From: G963663315 sp965214205
Lineage (GTDB): Bacteria > Pseudomonadota > Gammaproteobacteria > Arenicellales > Poriferihabitantaceae
Assembly: GCA_965214205.1 (NCBI GenBank)
Contig: OZ243941.1
Coordinates: forward strand, 868,001 to 932,000
Length of the DNA stretch: 64,000 bases
Reading direction: 5' to 3'
Shown here: piece by piece, positions 1 through 9,158 of the stretch
Numbering within the stretch: the first letter of the stretch is position 1
Layout of the letters: the number at the start of each line of letters is the position of its first letter
Made by a program: the position numbers and the translations under genes
Notes under the pieces: model-generated
What the model was told of the DNA's origin: nothing
The model's input: the letters and a program-made list of their open reading frames with translations, nothing else
The model's database searches: none

Positions 1-1
1 C

Positions 2-361
2 CACAGTCTTGCCGGTCAGTGTCGTCAACGCTGCTGTAAAAACATCCCATTGCAGACGGCCAGGGAGATCCTCAGGCAGCGTCAGATCGGCGCTCCCGAT
101 AGTGGCTGCGGCCCGGCTACTTGCAGACAGCAGGCGATCAAACCAGATGGTTGTCTTGTCGCTTTCGATGCGAAGACGAAGCGCCTGCCCGGCGCGCGCG
201 AACCCGCCATCCGGCGTGACCACGAGTATCCAATCGTGTTCCGCGATTGCACACAACCGGGCCGGCGCACCGCTCAGTTCGAGTGTGCAGCCGGGAAAGG
301 CCGGGTTGCTGTTTGAGGATGGATACTCAATCGCGATCCAGGCGCTGGCGTTATTTACCAC
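2..361 (-). CDS. Unrecognised protein, N-terminal part, cut by the left window edge
   Basis: An open frame runs on the minus strand from a GTG at 361-359 to the left edge without a stop, at least 120 codons. An in-frame stop lies at 367-365, just upstream of the GTG, so GTG is the first possible common start. A GGAG Shine-Dalgarno core (minus strand, 375-372) sits 10 bases before it. The protein begins VVNNASAWIAIEYPS and continues through segments such as DWILVVTPDGG and ESDKTTIWFDRLL, with codon use that looks coding. I recognise no family. It is divergent from the relaxase gene and may belong to the same mobile region. Confidence 0.5.
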   Translation of the reverse strand, partial: MVNNASAWIAIEYPSSNSNPAFPGCTLELSGAPARLCAIAEHDWILVVTPDGGFARAGQALRLRIESDKTTIWFDRLLSASSRAAATIGSADLTLPEDLPGRLQWDVFTAALTTLTGKTV

Positions 362-468
362 GGATCATCGGCTCCATGAATGAGATTATGACTATTTCGA
401 TAGCATTTTACCAGTACGGGATTGCATTCGCGCATATTTTTGCACCGAATTGCGTGTAGAATTGGTTG

Positions 469-3165
469 ATGGTCGCATCGGTCAGCAATATCACGTCTGC
501 TTCCTCGACGGTTCAATACTTCGAGAAGGACGGCTATTACTCGAAAAACGACCCCCGGCATCGAGAGGCGAGTCACTGGCTTGGGCAGGGTGCGGTTGAA
601 CTCGGTCTTCCCGGCCACATTGATGGCACGCAATTCCGTTCGGTGCTGGATGGCTATGTGCCAGAGACGGATGTCCGGTTGGGGCGCATTCGCGATGGTG
701 AGCACGAACACCGGGCGGGGGTCGATCTGACCTTGTCCGCGCCCAAATCGGTTTCGCTGGAAGCCCTTGTGCAGGGTAATGAGCAGGTGCGAAACGCTCA
801 TGACTCGGCCATGCGTACTACCCTTGAGTTCGTGGAACAGCGCATTGTGCAGACCCGGGTCTGGAATCGTACGGAGCGCAAGATGGAGCGGGTGCCCGCA
901 CCGACAATGGTGGCGGCGACCTTCCGCCATGTTGCCAGCCGCAATCTCGACCCACAGCTTCATACCCACTGTGTGATTGCCAACATGACTCATGACAAGA
1001 ATGGCAAATGGCGGGGCATCGAGACCGGGGACCTGAAGCGAAACCAGAAGCTGATCGGCGCATTCTATCGCAACGAACTGGCGCGGCGATTGCGGCAGCT
1101 GGGGTTTGCGCTGGCGCCGTCCATGATTGGCCGTGTGCCGGGTTTCGAGATCGCAGGTCGTGACCGGGGAGCGCTACAGGCGTTTTCCAGTCGACGCCGG
1201 GATATGCTTGATTATATCGCGGAGAAGGGGTGGGAATATAACGCCGGGCGGGCCCGGCAGGCGGCATTGGCAACACGGTTACGCAAGAATGAGCCCCATT
1301 GGGAGGTATTGACTGCTCGTTGGCAGCAACAGGCAGAGGAACTGGGAGTCGACAAGTTAAACCAGGACAGTGTGCGCGATACAGTCCCGCAATACTCGCC
1401 GCTGGAGGCCGTATGGCAGGCGGCGGAACGGCTCGAAGAACGTCCTCCGGTATTCGCGCAACGCGACCTGACCACGCTGGCTCTCGGCCATGCCGCCGGT
1501 CGTCATACGATTGCCGATCTGGATGAAGCCACCGACCGGATGTGTACGGATGGTCACCTGATTGCGGGTATGCGGCGGGGCATCGGCGCGTCGTTCGTGA
1601 CCGACCGCACGGTACGCGCACAGCAGGAGGTGATCACGGGGATGATGGCTGGCGTTGGCGCAACCGAGCCCATACTGCCGGCAGCATGGGTGGCGGAGCA
1701 GACGACTGCTGACGGGCTGATCAGCAGCCAGATCGACGCAATACAAACTGTTCTCGCCAGCCGTGATCGGGTGGTCGGAGTGCAGGTTTATGCAGGAACC
1801 GGCAAGGCAGATATGATGCGCCGAGTGAGCGCGCTGGCGCAAGGACGTTTACTCATCGGGCTGGCGGACTCGCCCACCGCGATGCGTGCACTGACTCGGG
1901 AAACCGGCATCGTCAGCCGTACCCTGCAAGGCTTCCTTGAGAGTCACCGGGACGTGGCCGACAACCTGGTCGATGCGGGGACAATAAATCAACTTCGCAA
2001 GGATTTCTCCGGCTCAATTCTGGTGGTTGACGATATGGCTCAGGTATCGACGGAACAGGCGCGACAGCTGATCCGAATCGCCAACCGCCTCGGCGTCGGA
2101 CGGCTGGCGCTGGTCGGAGACCGGCGACAACTACGGGCAGTCGGCGCCGGGCAACCCTTCCGCCAGCTTCGGGACGCCGGGATGCAGGTCGCGCTGATGG
2201 ACGATATCCGGCATCAGCGCAATCCGGGGTTGCAGGCGGCCGTGCTGGATGTGATCGGCAGCGCACCGAAGTCAGCGCCCGGGAAACCGGGAGAAAACCT
2301 GTACTCGGTCGCAGCTGACCGTCTCGGTGAGACAGCGGCCCGAATCTGGCTGGAGTTGTTGCCAGAGGCACGTATAAATACGGCGATTCTGGCATCAACC
2401 CGCGAGTTGCGCGAGCCTATCAACGAGGTCGTGCGCGATAGACTCGAGGAGGAGGACGCGCTGCACGGGCGCGAGCTTGTGATTGAAACCCTGGTTGGAC
2501 TCGGATTGACACAGGCGCAGAAGGACAACACGCACAACTGGCGCGAGGGAGATGTCGCGGTCTTTCATAACGATCTTTCACAATTTGGCATACGTGCCGG
2601 TGACCTGTGCACAGTGACTGTGGTAGAGAATGACCATATCTGGTTCGACCATGCCGACGGCAGACCTCGCCGTATGACAGCGGACGGCGCCACCTGTTCG
2701 CACCTTGATCTTTGTGAAACAACCCGTATCCGTATTCGCACCGGGGATCGCATTCGCTGGACTCGCGACGACGATGACAGGGGATTGGCTCGCTTCGATC
2801 AGGCCGCAATCCGCTCAATCAGTCACGATACTGTGCAACTGCGAACGGATGACGGCAGGACGCTGGAGCTTGATCAGGACGACCTGCAACTTCGGTATAT
2901 CGAGTATGCTTACGCATCGACCATACAGGCGGGGCAAAGGATAGAGCAGGACGATGTGATCGTGGCGCTGGATTCGGGTCACGGCCTGTTGAGTGACCAG
3001 AGTAGGTTCTGGCTGGAAATCAACCAGCGGTCGGGCCATGCGGTGGCGCTGACAGACAACCGCGAAGCGCTGATGGAACTGCAGGAGGAGAACACGGCTG
3101 AACGGCAAGAGGGCATGGGCCGTGAGCGCGGTGACGTGAGTTGGGACCTGGATATGGACCTGTAA
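469..3165 (+). CDS. TrwC/TraI-type conjugative relaxase with altered helicase motifs
   Basis: This is a MobF-type relaxase, which nicks oriT DNA and pilots the strand during conjugation. The N-terminal domain has the candidate catalytic tyrosines Y18 and Y24/Y25 (numbered from the TTG at 466), the acidic D87 before TLSAPKSVS, and the metal-binding histidines H155, H166 and H168 (DPQLHTH). The C-terminal half matches the RecD/TraI helicase domain, but the Walker A region reads AGTGKAD, with Ala448 where Thr/Ser is expected, and Walker B reads VVDDMAQ instead of DE. Its 898 residues are shorter than F TraI and close to TrwC. ATG 469 is preferred over TTG 466. No type IV secretion genes are visible. 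Confidence 0.88.
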   Translation: MVASVSNITSASSTVQYFEKDGYYSKNDPRHREASHWLGQGAVELGLPGHIDGTQFRSVLDGYVPETDVRLGRIRDGEHEHRAGVDLTLSAPKSVSLEALVQGNEQVRNAHDSAMRTTLEFVEQRIVQTRVWNRTERKMERVPAPTMVAATFRHVASRNLDPQLHTHCVIANMTHDKNGKWRGIETGDLKRNQKLIGAFYRNELARRLRQLGFALAPSMIGRVPGFEIAGRDRGALQAFSSRRRDMLDYIAEKGWEYNAGRARQAALATRLRKNEPHWEVLTARWQQQAEELGVDKLNQDSVRDTVPQYSPLEAVWQAAERLEERPPVFAQRDLTTLALGHAAGRHTIADLDEATDRMCTDGHLIAGMRRGIGASFVTDRTVRAQQEVITGMMAGVGATEPILPAAWVAEQTTADGLISSQIDAIQTVLASRDRVVGVQVYAGTGKADMMRRVSALAQGRLLIGLADSPTAMRALTRETGIVSRTLQGFLESHRDVADNLVDAGTINQLRKDFSGSILVVDDMAQVSTEQARQLIRIANRLGVGRLALVGDRRQLRAVGAGQPFRQLRDAGMQVALMDDIRHQRNPGLQAAVLDVIGSAPKSAPGKPGENLYSVAADRLGETAARIWLELLPEARINTAILASTRELREPINEVVRDRLEEEDALHGRELVIETLVGLGLTQAQKDNTHNWREGDVAVFHNDLSQFGIRAGDLCTVTVVENDHIWFDHADGRPRRMTADGATCSHLDLCETTRIRIRTGDRIRWTRDDDDRGLARFDQAAIRSISHDTVQLRTDDGRTLELDQDDLQLRYIEYAYASTIQAGQRIEQDDVIVALDSGHGLLSDQSRFWLEINQRSGHAVALTDNREALMELQEENTAERQEGMGRERGDVSWDLDMDL

Positions 3166-3195
3166 AGTAGCTGGAATTGCATTGAAGCCAGCACC

Positions 3196-3507
3196 TTAAT
3201 GTCCTGCTGTTTCCTCCGTCTCGATAGCCGCTTCGGCAGTGGCGATGATCTCCTCCCATTCCCCGGTCTTACCCGCATCTCGATAGCGGAGTTCTTCGAT
3301 ACGGGACAGCGCCAGCACATCCCGGGCCACCCTGCGGCAGAGCGGTATCGGCAGGCTGTCATCAGACTCTCCCTGCGTAGCTGCGATGGAGCGGTCAACG
3401 ATGAAGCCTGAAGTCGACATGCGAGCCCTCTCCGCCCGCTCGCTGATCATCTGCCATTCACTGTCTGTCGCCATTACGACACGCGCCTTGCGTTTGTCTT
3501 CTGTCAT
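3196..3507 (-). CDS. Small ribbon-helix-helix-like mobilisation accessory protein
   Basis: About 103 residues. The N-terminal part (KARVVMATDSEWQMISERA, then ERARMSTSGFIVDRSI) has the layout of MobC/NikA-type relaxosome proteins: a short beta strand followed by two helices ending in an S-x-S-x-F-I-x-D turn. The remaining half is charged and helical. The frame could extend upstream to a TTG at 3585, but the ATG at 3507 begins at the natural domain start and has AAGG about 11 bases upstream. It converges on the relaxase gene, so a role as its DNA-binding accessory protein is likely but inferred from context and motif shape. Confidence 0.55.
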   Translation of the reverse strand: MTEDKRKARVVMATDSEWQMISERAERARMSTSGFIVDRSIAATQGESDDSLPIPLCRRVARDVLALSRIEELRYRDAGKTGEWEEIIATAEAAIETEETAGH

Positions 3508-3691
3508 GTCCTGTGCCTTGATGGGTGCGGGGCGGGAGAATATCATACCTGTCCACCGTCCGCACAAATGTTTAATTACTTGCAAATCGGTTAGAATATT
3601 CCCTGATGCCCCGGATGTGACAAGGTGATTCCTGCAATCGTATTACGCCCCGACTTGACTATTCGATGACCATAATAAATGGCTGTGGATT

Positions 3692-4615
3692 TTGGGAAAG
3701 TCTGACCTGAGAGAATTGAAGAATGCCTTTGGCGCCTTCCTGACCGGGGTGACGGTGGTGACGACCCGGGAAAAAGGAGGTATTCCGCGCGGATTTACCG
3801 CCAATTCCTTTACTTCTGTTTCACTGGACCCGCCGATATTGTTGATATGCGTGGACAAGGCTGCTGAAAGTTTTGAGGTGTTTACCGGGTCACCGGGTTT
3901 TGCGATCAGCATACTGTCCGAGGAACAGATCGAGACATCGGGGTTGTTTGCCTCGAAAAGGCCGGATAAATTCGATATTACAGGCTGGACTGAAAGCGCA
4001 ACCGGCTATCCTCTGGTGGACGGATGCTGCGCCTGGTTCGAATGCCGGCGGAAGCAGGTTATTGACGCGGGGGACCATGTCGTCATTCTGGGTGAGGTTT
4101 TGAGTTATGATTACAATGAGAAGATTGGCCTGGGTTATGTGCGGGGCGGTTACCTCAGGCTGGGGTTGGAACAGTCCGCTTTCAGGGCGGCTTCCGCCAG
4201 TTCCGATGTGGTTGTCGGGGCCATCGTCGAGCATGAAGGCAGATTACTGTTGATACCGGATGCAGAGACGGGAGAGCTGCGTGTTCCGGCAAGCGGACAC
4301 AAGGGAGAACCAGGATCTTTGGTCAAGCTCCATAAAACCCTGTCCGACCTGGGTATCGAAATCAATATCAGTTCATTGTTTGCCGTCTTCGAGCATGAAC
4401 GATCCGGACAGCAGTCCATATATTACCGCGCTACGGTGAATACGGGCTTGACCGAGGGTGATTTCTGGTTTCCCGAAGAGATTCCATGGCGCCGGATCAA
4501 GTCCTCGGCGGTCCAGATCATGCTGAAACGATATATCGCAGAATCGGAGCGTGGTAGATATGGTGTATATTTCGGAGGTCACCGCGATGGCGCGGTTAAA
4601 ATACTTACGGAATAG
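3692..4615 (+). CDS. Flavin reductase-like protein with a degenerate Nudix-like C-terminal domain
   Basis: Residues 1-160 match the flavin reductase/FMN-binding split-barrel family (HpaC, RutF, DIM6/NTAB), including AFLTGVTVVTT near the start and GFTANSFTSVSLDPP. These proteins supply reduced flavin to a monooxygenase. Residues about 170-300 look like a Nudix fold (GAIVEHEGRLLLIPD, then a helix and FAVFEHE), but the Nudix box lacks the REUxEE acidic residues, so hydrolase activity is unlikely. The start is uncertain: TTG 3692 is the best candidate, and a stop at 3656-3658 limits any extension. It leads a three-gene operon. No partner oxygenase is visible in the window. Confidence 0.75.
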   Translation: MGKSDLRELKNAFGAFLTGVTVVTTREKGGIPRGFTANSFTSVSLDPPILLICVDKAAESFEVFTGSPGFAISILSEEQIETSGLFASKRPDKFDITGWTESATGYPLVDGCCAWFECRRKQVIDAGDHVVILGEVLSYDYNEKIGLGYVRGGYLRLGLEQSAFRAASASSDVVVGAIVEHEGRLLLIPDAETGELRVPASGHKGEPGSLVKLHKTLSDLGIEINISSLFAVFEHERSGQQSIYYRATVNTGLTEGDFWFPEEIPWRRIKSSAVQIMLKRYIAESERGRYGVYFGGHRDGAVKILTE

Positions 4616-4633
4616 ACCGAAGATTCGGGTCTT

Positions 4634-5452
4634 ATGAGCGCCACGGAACAGTTTCATCAGGGAACCTGCTACAGGTTGACCGGACGGGGCCGGCGTAAGC
4701 CGGTGGTTGTTCTGATACACGGCGTGGGGTTGAGTCAGGAGATGTGGCAGTCCTGGGTTCCGCTGTTGTCGGGAAGCCATGACGCGCTGACTTATGACCT
4801 GCTCGGACATGGTCGTTCGGCCAATCCCGAAGGGCCTCGCACTGCCCGGGACTTTGCCGCTCAACTCATGAGCCTGGTTGATTATCTTGGAATTGATCGG
4901 TTTGCGCTGATCGGATTTTCGCTTGGCGCCGTGATCACGCAGGCGGTGGCCTCGTTACATGGTTCCAGATTGACCCATGCGGCGCTTCTGCACAGTATCT
5001 ATCGAAGAACCGAGGAGCAGCGCCAGGCGGTCAGGGACCGGTATCGGATTACCAGGGATCAGGGTCCGATGGCGATGGTCGAACTGGCGATCAGGCGCTG
5101 GTTCAGCGAACAGTATATCGACCGCAATCCGGATAAAATGGATGACATTCGCCGGACATTTTCGCGGCACAAGGATGACGGCTACCTGAAGGCCTATTAT
5201 TTCTTTTGTCATGCCGAAGCTGAAATGAAGGGCTATGCGTTGAACCATTTTGACCGTCCGGCCCTGGTGATCACAGGTTCCTCCGAGACCGGGTCCACTC
5301 CGGCGATGTCGCAGGCGCTGGCTTCTGTCCTGCCTCGCGCGGAACTGATCATCAATCCGGGGCATTATCACATGGCGCCGGTTGAGCATGCCGGGTTGCT
5401 GGCTGATCAGGTATTGACCTTCCTGAACAAACATCAAACAGGGGAAAATTGA
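4634..5452 (+). CDS. Alpha/beta-fold hydrolase
   Basis: A 272-residue alpha/beta hydrolase, with the oxyanion-hole HG at residues 29-30 (VLIHGVG), nucleophile elbow GFSLG with Ser96, and a C-terminal His in NPGHYH (H244 or H246) that fits the catalytic triad. The gene starts 18 bases after the flavin reductase and its stop lies 2 bases before the ATG of the aldehyde dehydrogenase, so the three are probably co-transcribed and translated together. The substrate cannot be read from the sequence. RutD-like or ring-cleavage hydrolases that work with flavin-dependent oxygenases are the nearest analogy. Confidence 0.85.
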   Translation: MSATEQFHQGTCYRLTGRGRRKPVVVLIHGVGLSQEMWQSWVPLLSGSHDALTYDLLGHGRSANPEGPRTARDFAAQLMSLVDYLGIDRFALIGFSLGAVITQAVASLHGSRLTHAALLHSIYRRTEEQRQAVRDRYRITRDQGPMAMVELAIRRWFSEQYIDRNPDKMDDIRRTFSRHKDDGYLKAYYFFCHAEAEMKGYALNHFDRPALVITGSSETGSTPAMSQALASVLPRAELIINPGHYHMAPVEHAGLLADQVLTFLNKHQTGEN

Positions 5453-5454
5453 AC

Positions 5455-6930
5455 ATGAAAAAATACCAGCATTATATTAATGGCGAATGGAGTGACGCAT
5501 CGGACGGGGGGACCCTGGTTTCGATCAATCCGGCTAACGAGGAGCCTTGGGCAGAGGCCCCCGCCGCCACAGAACACGATGTGGGCCGGGCAGTCGAGGC
5601 CGCCAAAAACGCGCTCTTTGACGGCCCGTGGTCGAAAATGACGCCGACTGCCCGCGGCAGGATCCTGTACAGGCTGGGTGATTTGGTTGCACAGAAGTCC
5701 GATCACCTCGGTGATATTGAAACGATTGACAGCGGTAAATTGCTCAAGGAAACCCGCGGGCAGACCGGGTATGTCCGTGACTACTATCATTATTTCGCGG
5801 GCATGGCCGACAAGATCGAAGGAGCCACGCTGCCGATTGACAAGCCCGACATGCATGTTTTCACGACACGCGAACCGGTCGGGGTGGTGGCTGCGGTAGT
5901 GCCGTGGAACGCGCAGATGTTTTTGACCGCGACCAAACTCGGTCCCGCGCTGGCGGCGGGCAATACCATTGTGTTGAAGGCCTCTGAAGACGCGCCCGCT
6001 CCGATGTTCGAGTTCGCGGAGATTGTCGATCAGGCGGGATTTCCTCCGGGAGTGGTGAATATTATCACCGGCTACGGTGACCCCTGCGGCCGGGTTCTGA
6101 CCAGCCATCCCGATGTCGCCAGGGTGGCTTTCACCGGCGGGCCGGAAACGGCTTCGAGAGTGATCGAAAATACCAGCCGCAACTATGCTCTGGTTTCATT
6201 GGAGTTGGGCGGGAAATCCCCGATTGTCGTGTTTGACGACGCCGATCCGGAAGGCGCGGTGAATGGCATTATCGCCGGCAATTTCGGCGCTTCCGGGCAA
6301 AGCTGCGTGGCCGGGTCGCGGGTGTTCATACAGGAAGGAATCCATGATGAAATCATCGCCCGCGTCGTGGAGAGGGCGAAACAGATCCGGATCGGCGACC
6401 CGTTGGCGGACGATACCCAGATGGGGCCTCTGGCAACCAGGGCGCAACTGGACCGTATTGCCGCGGCAGTGGGGAAATCCCGCGAACAGGGCGCCGAGCT
6501 GCATTACGGGGGTCGGCGGCCTGAGTCATTCGACAAGGGGTTTTACTATGAACCCACTATTCTGGGTTGCCCTGACCAGCAGATTGAAACCGTCCAGCAT
6601 GAAATGTTCGGTCCGGTATTGAGCGCCCTCAGGTTCCGCGATGAAGAGGAAGGGATCGCCATGGCCAACAATACGAAATTCGGATTGGGGGCCGGCGTCT
6701 TCACAGAAAACCTGGCGCGGGCCCATCGGGTGAGCTCGAAAATCCGTTCGGGAATCCTGTGGGTGAATACCTACCGCGCGATTTCGCCTATCGCGCCTTT
6801 CGGGGGGTTCGGCCACAGTGGATTCGGCCGTGAAGCCGGTCTTGAGGCGGTACTGGATTATACCCGGACGAAAACGGTCTGGATCAATACATCCAGCCAA
6901 CCGATGGCAAACCCTTTCGTGATGCGCTGA
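5455..6930 (+). CDS. NAD(P)-dependent aldehyde dehydrogenase
   Basis: A 491-residue member of the aldehyde dehydrogenase superfamily. The general base Glu250 lies in LELGGKSP and the catalytic Cys284 in GQSCVAGSR, both at the usual positions for the family's length. PWNAQMF and FTGGPETA match cofactor-binding loops. The ATG at 5455 is preferred over the TTG at 5449. It ends the operon with a hydrolase and flavin reductase, so it probably oxidises an aldehyde released earlier in that pathway. Betaine-aldehyde or semialdehyde dehydrogenase activity is possible, but the substrate is not determined. Confidence 0.9.
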   Translation: MKKYQHYINGEWSDASDGGTLVSINPANEEPWAEAPAATEHDVGRAVEAAKNALFDGPWSKMTPTARGRILYRLGDLVAQKSDHLGDIETIDSGKLLKETRGQTGYVRDYYHYFAGMADKIEGATLPIDKPDMHVFTTREPVGVVAAVVPWNAQMFLTATKLGPALAAGNTIVLKASEDAPAPMFEFAEIVDQAGFPPGVVNIITGYGDPCGRVLTSHPDVARVAFTGGPETASRVIENTSRNYALVSLELGGKSPIVVFDDADPEGAVNGIIAGNFGASGQSCVAGSRVFIQEGIHDEIIARVVERAKQIRIGDPLADDTQMGPLATRAQLDRIAAAVGKSREQGAELHYGGRRPESFDKGFYYEPTILGCPDQQIETVQHEMFGPVLSALRFRDEEEGIAMANNTKFGLGAGVFTENLARAHRVSSKIRSGILWVNTYRAISPIAPFGGFGHSGFGREAGLEAVLDYTRTKTVWINTSSQPMANPFVMR

Positions 6931-6983
6931 TTCCGTTGACCCCGCCGTTCCGGGTCAGGCGGCCCGGTCCGCTCGCGCAATCG

Positions 6984-9023
6984 TCAGGTTATACGCATTC
7001 CGGGGACGGCGCCTTCGTCGGGACTGAGCAGGAACAGGTCCTTGCCGCCGGAACCGGCGCAGAGCACCATGCCTTCCGATGTTCCGAACTTCATTTTTCT
7101 TGGCTCCAGATTGGCCGCCACGACGGTCAGTCTTCCCTTGAGGTCTTCGGGCCGGTAGGCGGACTTGATTCCCGCGAAGATATTGCGATTTTCCCCGCCG
7201 AGGTCCAGCGTCAGTTGCAGCAGTTTGTCCGCTCCATCGACATGGCCCGCGTCCACAATTCTCGCGATCCGCAGGTCCACTTTGAAAAAGTCATCAATGC
7301 TGACCGGATCGGCTACAGGCGTATCGGCGAGCGGTCCGGAAGGCTTCAGCTCGGCCCTGGTTTCCTCGACCATGGCCGCGATCTGTTTGTCTTCGATCCG
7401 GGTCAGCAAGGGTTTGAATCGGTTGATCTGATGGTTCAGCAGCGGCTGTCCGGCGTCTTCCCACGTCAATGGCGGGATGTTCAGGAACGACTCCACATTC
7501 GCGGCGGTTTTCGGCAACACGGGTTTCAGGTAAATCATCAGCAGCCTGAAAAGATTCAGGCCCTGGGTGCAGATGGATTGCACCTGGCCGCGGGTGGTGT
7601 CCTCTTTTACCAGCGTCCAGGGCTTGGCGGCGTCAATATACTGGTTGGCCCGGTCGGCCAGGGCCATGATATCGCGTACCGCGCGGCTGTAGCGGCGGCT
7701 TTCATAGGATGCCGCGATTTTTTCCCCGGCCTCGGCAAATTCTTCAAACATGGCCGCATCGGCCAGACTGTCACTCAGCCTGCTATCGAATGTCTTCGTG
7801 ATGAAACCGGCGCAGCGGCTGGCGATATTGACCAGTTTGCCGACCAGATCCGAGTTCACCCGCGTCTGGAAATCGGTCAGGTTGAGATCAATGTCATCAA
7901 TCGTGTTATCCAGCTTGCCGGCGAAGTAGTAGCGAATATATTCGGGGTCCAGGTGGTTGATATAGGTTTCGGCCATGATGAAGGTTCCCCTGGACTTCGA
8001 CATCTTCTGACCATTGACGGTCAAAAAGCCATGCACCCATACCCCGCTGGGGGTGCGGAACCCGGCGCCATGAAGTTCGGCCGGCCAGAACAGGGCGTGA
8101 AAGCGCGCAATGTCCTTGCCGACGTAATGATACAACTCGCATTCACTGTCCTTGCGGAAGAATTCATCAAAATCCAGGTTTTCCCGATCGCACAGGTTCC
8201 TGAAGCTCGCCAGATAGCCGATCGGCGCGTCCAGCCAGACATAGAAGTACTTGTCTTTTTCGCCCGGTATCTCGAACCCCCAATACGGGGCATTGCGTGA
8301 AATGTCCCATTCCAGCAATTCCTCCGAGAACAGTTCCATTTGTTTGTTGGCGATCTCTTTCTGGGTATGCCCCTGTTCAAACCATTCGATCATGAAATCC
8401 CTGAAATTACCCAGTTTGAAAAACAGTTGTTCGGATTCCCGCATCTCCGGCGCGGCGCCGGACACAGCGGAGACCGGATTGATCAGATCCGAGGAGGAAT
8501 AGGCGCTACCGCAGGATTCGCAATTATCACCGTATTGATCTTCCGCGCTGCATACCGGACAGGTTCCCTTAACCAGCCGGTCGGGCAGGAACATTTGTTT
8601 TTCAGGGTCATAAAGCTGCTGGATGGTTCTTCGATTGATATGCCCGTTTTCTTTCAATCGGCTGTAAATCAATTCAGAGTAATGCCGGTTTTCCGGGGAA
8701 TGGGTGGTGTAGTAGTTGTCGAATGAAATCAGGAAATCATCGAAATCACGCTTGTGTTCGACCCAGACCCGCTCGATCAGCTCCATCGGAGAGATTCCCT
8801 CCTCTTCCGCTTTCAGCATGATCGGTGTGCCGTGAGCGTCATCCGCGCAAATAAAATAGCAGCAATGGCCGCGCATGCGCTGGAACCGGGCCTGGATGTC
8901 GGCCTGGATATGTTCCAGCAGGTGACCCAGATGGATTTTTCCATTGGCATACGGCAGCGCACAGGTGATCATGATCTTTCTTGCGCGGTGATTCTCCGGG
9001 GATGTCGAGGGATGGGGTGTCAT
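6984..9023 (-). CDS. metG: Methionyl-tRNA synthetase
   Basis: Charges tRNA-Met with methionine in the cytoplasm. The 679-residue protein has the HIGH-type motif (KIHLGHLLEH, near residue 30), a zinc knuckle CPVCSAED with NCESCG, the KMSKS loop (GQKMSKSRG, near residue 340), and a C-terminal EMAP-II-like tRNA-binding domain (FFKVDLRIARIVDAGHVDGADKLLQL). The length is normal for the long, dimeric gammaproteobacterial form. Translation may begin at the ATG at 9023 or at the internal Met17 just before ITCALPYANG. It is divergent from mrp, a common arrangement in this class. Confidence 0.97.
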   Translation of the reverse strand: MTPHPSTSPENHRARKIMITCALPYANGKIHLGHLLEHIQADIQARFQRMRGHCCYFICADDAHGTPIMLKAEEEGISPMELIERVWVEHKRDFDDFLISFDNYYTTHSPENRHYSELIYSRLKENGHINRRTIQQLYDPEKQMFLPDRLVKGTCPVCSAEDQYGDNCESCGSAYSSSDLINPVSAVSGAAPEMRESEQLFFKLGNFRDFMIEWFEQGHTQKEIANKQMELFSEELLEWDISRNAPYWGFEIPGEKDKYFYVWLDAPIGYLASFRNLCDRENLDFDEFFRKDSECELYHYVGKDIARFHALFWPAELHGAGFRTPSGVWVHGFLTVNGQKMSKSRGTFIMAETYINHLDPEYIRYYFAGKLDNTIDDIDLNLTDFQTRVNSDLVGKLVNIASRCAGFITKTFDSRLSDSLADAAMFEEFAEAGEKIAASYESRRYSRAVRDIMALADRANQYIDAAKPWTLVKEDTTRGQVQSICTQGLNLFRLLMIYLKPVLPKTAANVESFLNIPPLTWEDAGQPLLNHQINRFKPLLTRIEDKQIAAMVEETRAELKPSGPLADTPVADPVSIDDFFKVDLRIARIVDAGHVDGADKLLQLTLDLGGENRNIFAGIKSAYRPEDLKGRLTVVAANLEPRKMKFGTSEGMVLCAGSGGKDLFLLSPDEGAVPGMRIT

Positions 9024-9158
9024 GGGAGTCTTGAGAATCTTCAGGATCAGAAAAAATTGCGTCAGGTGATGCTCGTATTGAGATACAATATTATATTTGA
9101 TGTTGCCCTTGAACGGTTGGATTTAAACAGCATCTTTTACCAAACGGGTTATAACGCT

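Noticed and set aside
362..465. oriT in the gap before the relaxase
   Set aside because: The position fits, but I could not find a convincing inverted repeat or nic-like motif.
355..993. Minus-strand 212-codon frame opposite the relaxase
   Set aside because: It lies entirely over the well-supported relaxase gene and has no recognisable motifs; a shadow frame.
6936..8300. Plus-strand 454-codon frame opposite metG
   Set aside because: MetG is certain on the other strand; the long frame comes from codon bias and low stop frequency.
8754..9158. Upstream extension of the apbC frame
   Set aside because: It overlaps metG and adds nothing family-like; ATG 9159 gives a normal ApbC.
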